NCBI GenBank assembly: GCA_007119075.1
Contig: SKQJ01000310.1
Span: forward strand, 1-10,160
DNA: 10,160 nt
From: Bacteroidales bacterium
Lineage (GTDB): Bacteria > Bacteroidota > Bacteroidia > Bacteroidales > PUMT01
Direction: 5' to 3'
Each line of letters begins with the position of its first letter. Positions within the stretch are counted from its first letter, which is position 1. The notes beneath the pieces were generated by a model. It was not told the origin of the DNA, did no database searches, and worked only from the letters and a program-made list of their open reading frames with translations. Position numbers and translations under genes: made by a program. Below are positions 6,191-10,160 of the stretch, one piece after another.

Positions 6191-6331
6191 ATGAAAAAAC
6201 TCTCAATCGTCTTCTTGTATTGCTATTTAATGGCCCTGGCTCTTTATGAGCTTTTAATCAGCCGGGTTTACAGGCTTTTTAAAGGAGAAGGATCTTTTGT
6301 GGCAGGAAAGTCTTTTAGCAATGCCTCTTAA
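6191..6331 (+). CDS. Possible small membrane peptide, 46 residues
   Basis: An ATG at 6191 begins MKKLSIVFLYCYLMALALYE, a Lys-Lys head followed by a hydrophobic helix at about 5-24. A basic and aromatic segment (ISRVYRLFKGEG) follows, and the stop is at 6329-6331. The shape is that of a single-pass small membrane protein or a short secreted peptide. The frame is open further upstream to a GTG at 6071, but that extension crosses the poly-T/poly-A run and looks non-coding. There is no recognised homology and no clear ribosome-binding site, so a chance reading frame in AT-rich DNA remains likely. Confidence 0.3.
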   Translation: MKKLSIVFLYCYLMALALYELLISRVYRLFKGEGSFVAGKSFSNAS

Positions 6332-6425
6332 TCAACCCCGCTTCTGAAAAAATGCGGTATTTTTCTCCGTCGTCTCATTTAATGAAAAAAAGTTAAAGAA
6401 GACTGGCCGGCAGGAACAATTTCGC

Positions 6426-7607
6426 CTATTTCACATGGATAACCGTAACCTGGGCAGGAGCGTTATAGCGGACCGGGGATAGGGTAAATCCAAGTCCGCT
6501 GTTTATGTTCAGCAGGGTATGCCCCTTCAGCCAGCTGCCCTTGACATACGGGGTTTCGGCAAGGACTGCCGTAAGGGGGTAGAAAAAAAGCCTTACCCGT
6601 ATTTGTCCCCCATGCGTATGTCCCGCCAGGATCTGGTGGACTCCCGAATCCACGGCTGCATCGATAAGACGGTCGGTCGCCTGGTGGCTCAACAGCAGGT
6701 GAAGCCCCTCCCCTGCCGCTTCCTCAAGCAATGTTTCAAGTTTTGCAATTTCGATTTGTTCGCTGTAAAGCTCAGTCACTCCGGTAATTTTAATGGGCAT
6801 ATCACGGTGGCTGATCACTGCATTCTCGTTTTGAAGCACATGAATCCCCCTGGCTTCAACGGCTTCCGCGATGTAATCTGTTCCTGACCAGTAATCATGG
6901 TCTCCCATCACAAACCAGGTGCCGTAGGTTGATCTTATACCGGCAAGGGCATCTGCCCCCGCTTCAACGTGATCAAGGCCGGAAGAAATAAGATCGCCGG
7001 CAAAAACAACCACATCAGGTTTCGCCTGATTGATTTTTCTTACATACCTTTCCATTTTCTTCGCTCCCGTATACTGGTCGGCATGAAGGTCTGCTATATG
7101 CACTATGGTAAGGGGTCCGGAAAGGCTGATCCCGCCAGGAAGCTCATAGGATATATGATCCACGGCTATCCGGCGGGTATCCCAGGCCATCTTTCCGGCC
7201 GTATAAAGTGCCGTCAACAGGGCTAAAACCAGAAATGCCCCGGCAAACCAGGATGTCAGCTTCAGGTTGTCCTTCCGGGAAAACCGCAATACAAGGGGCT
7301 TGAGCAAATCATGCAAAAGAAGCCAGTTAAGCATCGCCCCGGTAAATACAAGTCCGTACCAGAAAGGATAAACTATAAAACCGGGATACGCGGTTCGGTT
7401 AAATGAATTATGGGTCCAGTACTCCAGGTGTCCTGCCAGGGGAAAGGCCAGGAACATTGCGGCTAAAATGAAGAATATCGCCCTGTAGAGCAATACAGGC
7501 TGAAGATCAAGAATCCTTATACTTCTAAAATACCGGAATCCGGTATATATCAGCAGCAAAACAATCAGCAATCCGGCAAAGGTTATCATTCTGAGAGCCC
7601 AGGGCAT
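6426..7607 (-). CDS. Membrane-anchored YkuE/YaeI-like metallophosphoesterase
   Basis: The 393-residue protein has about four N-terminal membrane helices (roughly 7-24, 38-58, 76-98, 118-138), followed by a calcineurin-like metallophosphoesterase domain (about 165-390). The two-metal site is laid out in the usual order: HIADLHADQ (Asp173, His175), FAGDLI (Asp205), MGDHDYW (235-240), LLSHQ (His308) and AGHTHGGQI (His330, His332). In the fourth element the common GNHD is GDHD, so Asp236 replaces the usual metal-bridging Asn. The family hydrolyses phosphate esters or pyrophosphate bonds, in some members of lipid substrates; the substrate here cannot be read from the sequence. The number of helices before the domain and the positive-inside rule do not let me decide the side of the membrane with certainty. 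The ATG at 7605-7607 is the first in frame and precedes the first helix. The gene lies 190 bp downstream of the SLC12-like transporter gene on the same strand. Confidence 0.9.
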   Translation of the reverse strand: MPWALRMITFAGLLIVLLLIYTGFRYFRSIRILDLQPVLLYRAIFFILAAMFLAFPLAGHLEYWTHNSFNRTAYPGFIVYPFWYGLVFTGAMLNWLLLHDLLKPLVLRFSRKDNLKLTSWFAGAFLVLALLTALYTAGKMAWDTRRIAVDHISYELPGGISLSGPLTIVHIADLHADQYTGAKKMERYVRKINQAKPDVVVFAGDLISSGLDHVEAGADALAGIRSTYGTWFVMGDHDYWSGTDYIAEAVEARGIHVLQNENAVISHRDMPIKITGVTELYSEQIEIAKLETLLEEAAGEGLHLLLSHQATDRLIDAAVDSGVHQILAGHTHGGQIRVRLFFYPLTAVLAETPYVKGSWLKGHTLLNINSGLGFTLSPVRYNAPAQVTVIHVK

Positions 7608-7626
7608 AATGGAACTTTTTAATTGA

Positions 7627-7659
7627 CAAATCTTATTTCACCTTTATGCCGGAAATCAA
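7627..7659 (-). promoter_or_regulatory. Possible promoter of the phosphoesterase gene
   Basis: On the minus strand TAAGATTTG (7627-7635) is one base longer than the TAnnTTTG -7 consensus, and TTG (7657-7659) lies 21 bases upstream as a possible -33 element. The distance to the ATG at 7607 is about 20 bases. The -33 candidate sits in the loop of the palindrome listed next. The inexact -7 element keeps this tentative. Confidence 0.25.
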
Positions 7660-7669
7660 TTGTCCGGCA
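7647..7669. repeat. Perfect 7-bp inverted repeat in the transporter-phosphoesterase spacer
   Basis: TGCCGGA (7647-7653) and TCCGGCA (7663-7669) flank a 9-base spacer. It could be a stem-loop at the 3' end of the transporter message, although no T-run follows on the minus strand, or an operator overlapping the presumed -33 element of the phosphoesterase gene. Confidence 0.35.
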
Positions 7670-7797
7670 ATATTCAATTTTATTCTGAAGCCATATGATT
7701 CCGCGAAAGCATCGACCTCACATTATCCTGCTATACATTACAATAAAACTGAGAAATTGTTGATCAACCCTGAGAATGCAGCCTGTCACGGGACCGG

Positions 7798-10011
7798 TCA
7801 CTCTATTATCTTCTTGCTGCATGAATTGACAAAAAGGATATTGCCTGCCTCATTGTAGCCCTCAAATATTTCTTTTGCTCCCCGCTTCAGGCTTTCTTCG
7901 CGGAAACCGATAATTGTCAGTCCGGCCTCTGCCGAATAATGGTTTACTATGGACTTCGAATTCATCCCTTCCCTCTGGATAATGTATCTTATATTCCGGG
8001 CAGTAATCGGCAGTCTCCCGCTTTCCACCAGGTCATCCATCCGGTGTCTGACCTGCTTGAGCTCGTTCTCTTTGCAAATATCGAAAATGCTGATGCTTGA
8101 ATTCTTCCAGTCCGGGTGGCCAAGAATAATGAAACTCAGAAGTATCATCAGGTTGGCATTGTCCTCATCGATGCTCTTTATCCAGACATGGATACCGTTC
8201 TTATAAATTATCCGCTTATGGCTGGAGGCCAGGATGCATACGTCGAAATCTCCTGATTTCACCAGCTTTACGTTATCGATTATATCATCGAGCTCCCGGG
8301 GATCTTCCTTGTCATAATCGAATATGATCATGTTGTTTTCCATGCCGGCTACCCCGGGAATTTGTATTGCCTGGGCTATTGAAGAGGTATTTGAAGGCGA
8401 AATAATGGTATCTATGTAAACATTCCCGTCAAGGCCTTCATTTTTTATCAGTCTGTCAAGCTCGCTTTTGGCCTGCTCGAAAGTGCTTTTGGAATAATAG
8501 CCCTCGATACGGTGCAGGTATGTGCCGAAACCGTATTTATGGGATATCCACCGCAGCAGCTTGATTGCATTGTCCCGCCTGAATGAATTGACTGAAATAC
8601 AAATAGCGCTTGGCCGCCATTCACTTTCGTAACCGCTTATCCGTTTCTTCTGAAAATATACCTGAAGGTTCCTGTTGATCTGCAGGAACGTGTTGGTGAA
8701 AATTGAGGCAAGATTCTTCCGGTTTCTGTGGTAGGAATTGATGTAAATGTAAAGCAGGGTTATCAGGATAAACGAAAGCAGTGTGTATCCCGCGCTGATC
8801 CGGAACATTATCCATACGGCGGCAAGGAAGCCCAGCAGCGAAAAAAACCATTTGGACCGGAAAGAGGGGCGGTATGAAGGTGAGGAGCCGAAATGGTTAA
8901 GGAAAGAGATCAGGCAAATAGATCCGTAGGTTACCATGAAGAACATCGATATAATGCGGGCTACGACGTTTACATCCCCAAGGGCAACGAATACGAGGGC
9001 AATAAGGCAGGTGACCAGCGAAGCATTGACGGGCTCATTGTCTTTCTTCCTGCCATAGCTTAAAAACCTGTTTACCCTTGTCAGGGGAAAAGCCAAATCA
9101 CCGGCCAGGGCCTGAAGGGTCCTGGGTGCAACCATCACGGAGCCCAGGGCAGAAGAGATAGTGGAAGCTGCAAGCCCGAGGGGAATTATCACCACGCCCC
9201 AGACGGCAATCCTGGCCATTACCAACTGATCTTCCAGCAATTCCGGGGTACCGGCTGAATGGACCAGCTTATAGGACACAAAGAAATAGATCACCAATCC
9301 GGCCACCGTGGCCGATATTGTTCCGAGAGGAATGGATTTTCCGGGATTTTTAAGGTCGCCGGACAGGCCTACTCCCGCAGTCATGCCGGTGAATGCAGGG
9401 AAAATTATTGCAAAAACTATGAAAAACTGGTCCAGATTCCTGAATTCGGCGCCGGCAAGACTGAATTCCGATTCAACGGCATAGGTAGCTGTCCCCGCAA
9501 AAAACATAACAAGAGAAACGGCCAGTACGGCCGCAACAAGATAAAGCGCTTTCACGCCCATATTCGCCCCCCTTGTCAGGATCAAATATGAAAGTGCAAG
9601 CATGGCAGGAATGCTGATCACCTGGCGGGGCAAAACAAAGCCAAGAGCATTGCTGACAAAATCAAAAAAGAACTGAAAAGCCTCGGTAAATGCTATCACA
9701 TAAAACGCAACGCTTATCGCCTGTGACAGATAGAGCGCTATCCCGATGGTTGCCCCGATATTCAGCCCGAATGACCGGGATATGATAAAATATTCGCCGC
9801 CTCCTTCAACCCTTTTATTTGTTGCGATTTCTGAAAGAGCCAGGGCGGTGGGAAGGGTAACCATATGACCCAGCAATATTATGAGAACGACGCCCCAGAA
9901 TCCAAGGGTGCCTACGGCGAAACCAAAACGGAGGAACAATATAGCACCGAGTATGGTGGAAATTGCTGTTATAAATACCGGTGCCGTACCAAATTTTTTA
10001 CTGGAATCCAT
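7798..10011 (-). CDS. SLC12-like cation-chloride cotransporter (APC superfamily)
   Basis: This 737-residue inner-membrane carrier has about 12 helices in residues 10-425 and a soluble C-terminal domain (about 440-737). It matches, from memory, the animal NKCC/KCC proteins in every conserved block: ILGAILFLRFGFAVG in TM1 (20-34), IATNKRVEGGGEYFIISRS (62-80), SVAFYVIAFTEA in TM3 (100-111), FPAFTGMTAG and SGDLKNPGKSIPLGT in and after TM6 (204-231), STISSAL and APRTLQAL around TM8 (283-302), and NEPVNA then PSYRPSF later. The C-terminal domain has DEDNANLMILLSFII (615-629), like the SLC12 C-terminal domain. Tyr104, Pro205 and Thr208 correspond to K+ ligands in KCC/NKCC structures. Ser286-Ser287 correspond to the paired serines of the Na+ site, which KCCs lack. 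The likely job is electroneutral cation-chloride transport for ion or volume control, but related prokaryotic proteins have been assigned other solutes such as amino acids. The start ATG follows an A/T-rich leader. It is complete, without odd interruptions. Confidence 0.93.
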   Translation of the reverse strand: MDSSKKFGTAPVFITAISTILGAILFLRFGFAVGTLGFWGVVLIILLGHMVTLPTALALSEIATNKRVEGGGEYFIISRSFGLNIGATIGIALYLSQAISVAFYVIAFTEAFQFFFDFVSNALGFVLPRQVISIPAMLALSYLILTRGANMGVKALYLVAAVLAVSLVMFFAGTATYAVESEFSLAGAEFRNLDQFFIVFAIIFPAFTGMTAGVGLSGDLKNPGKSIPLGTISATVAGLVIYFFVSYKLVHSAGTPELLEDQLVMARIAVWGVVIIPLGLAASTISSALGSVMVAPRTLQALAGDLAFPLTRVNRFLSYGRKKDNEPVNASLVTCLIALVFVALGDVNVVARIISMFFMVTYGSICLISFLNHFGSSPSYRPSFRSKWFFSLLGFLAAVWIMFRISAGYTLLSFILITLLYIYINSYHRNRKNLASIFTNTFLQINRNLQVYFQKKRISGYESEWRPSAICISVNSFRRDNAIKLLRWISHKYGFGTYLHRIEGYYSKSTFEQAKSELDRLIKNEGLDGNVYIDTIISPSNTSSIAQAIQIPGVAGMENNMIIFDYDKEDPRELDDIIDNVKLVKSGDFDVCILASSHKRIIYKNGIHVWIKSIDEDNANLMILLSFIILGHPDWKNSSISIFDICKENELKQVRHRMDDLVESGRLPITARNIRYIIQREGMNSKSIVNHYSAEAGLTIIGFREESLKRGAKEIFEGYNEAGNILFVNSCSKKIIE

Positions 10012-10160
10012 ATTTCAGATTAAACCCGTTAAAGCTGCATCGGCAAGAAATTAATAAGGCCATGACATATTCATCAGTTCTGGACACGGCAGATAACAGC
10101 CCCAATGCATCCGAATCAATTTTAATTCTGCAATATTATGGAATTTTTAAGCGATTAAAA

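Larger units (their letters stand above)
5938..6425. other. Intergenic region with GC-rich island and abrupt composition change
   Basis: Bases 5938-6087 are GC-rich and contain only very short open readings on both strands; one at 5957-6040 (27 residues) follows a GGAGGAAG run, but has no recognisable product. At about 6089 the sequence changes abruptly to AT-rich DNA through a T8A7 run. The remainder holds a terminator-like hairpin and a possible small membrane peptide, both listed separately. No tRNA or known RNA was recognised. Confidence 0.5.

Overview
The window looks like chromosomal DNA of a Bacteroidota member, probably Bacteroidales or Marinilabiliales-like. Start codons lie in A/T-rich leaders without clear Shine-Dalgarno sequences. 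A DUF1460 amidase-like exported protein, typical of that phylum, is present, and one TAnnTTTG-type -7 element sits in front of it. This placement is an inference: no rRNA or other phylogenetic marker is in the window. No phage, CRISPR, tRNA, rRNA or complete insertion sequence was seen.

Layout: (1) 1-1270, minus: a 3'-truncated gene for an exported or membrane-anchored protein with an HEISH zinc-peptidase-like motif; it leaves the window at base 1. (2) 1271-1720: a gene-free spacer holding an 80-bp tandem repeat, very rich in CCGG and in short hairpins. (3) 1721-2911, minus: a protein of the coenzyme F420-0:L-glutamate ligase family. (4) 3089-3985, minus: an exported DUF1460 cysteine amidase-like protein. 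(5) 4034-4385: a spacer with a run of three stem-loops. (6) 4386-4662, plus: a small lipoprotein gene with a one-base frameshift. (7) 4726-5877, plus: a complete NAD+-dependent formate dehydrogenase with all the active-site residues I know for the family. (8) 5878-6425: a spacer with a hairpin after fdh, a GC-rich island, an abrupt switch to AT-rich DNA, and a possible 46-residue membrane peptide. (9) 6426-7607, minus: a membrane-anchored YkuE-like metallophosphoesterase. (10) 7798-10011, minus: a bacterial homologue of the animal SLC12 cation-chloride cotransporters, with both membrane and cytoplasmic domains.

The genes do not form one obvious operon. Spacers between same-strand neighbours are 178-450 bp, and I see no shared pathway. 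The two plus-strand genes, lipoprotein and fdh, form an island between minus-strand blocks. The formate dehydrogenase would oxidise formate to CO2 and supply NADH. The SLC12-like carrier probably handles ion or volume homeostasis. The amidase-like protein and the HEXXH protein would act in the periplasm, and the phosphoesterase domain is tethered to the membrane. The most notable items are the unassigned HEXXH protein, the CCGG-rich repeat, the intact SLC12-type transporter with a serine pair resembling a Na+ site, the plant/methylotroph-type formate dehydrogenase, and the frameshifted lipoprotein.
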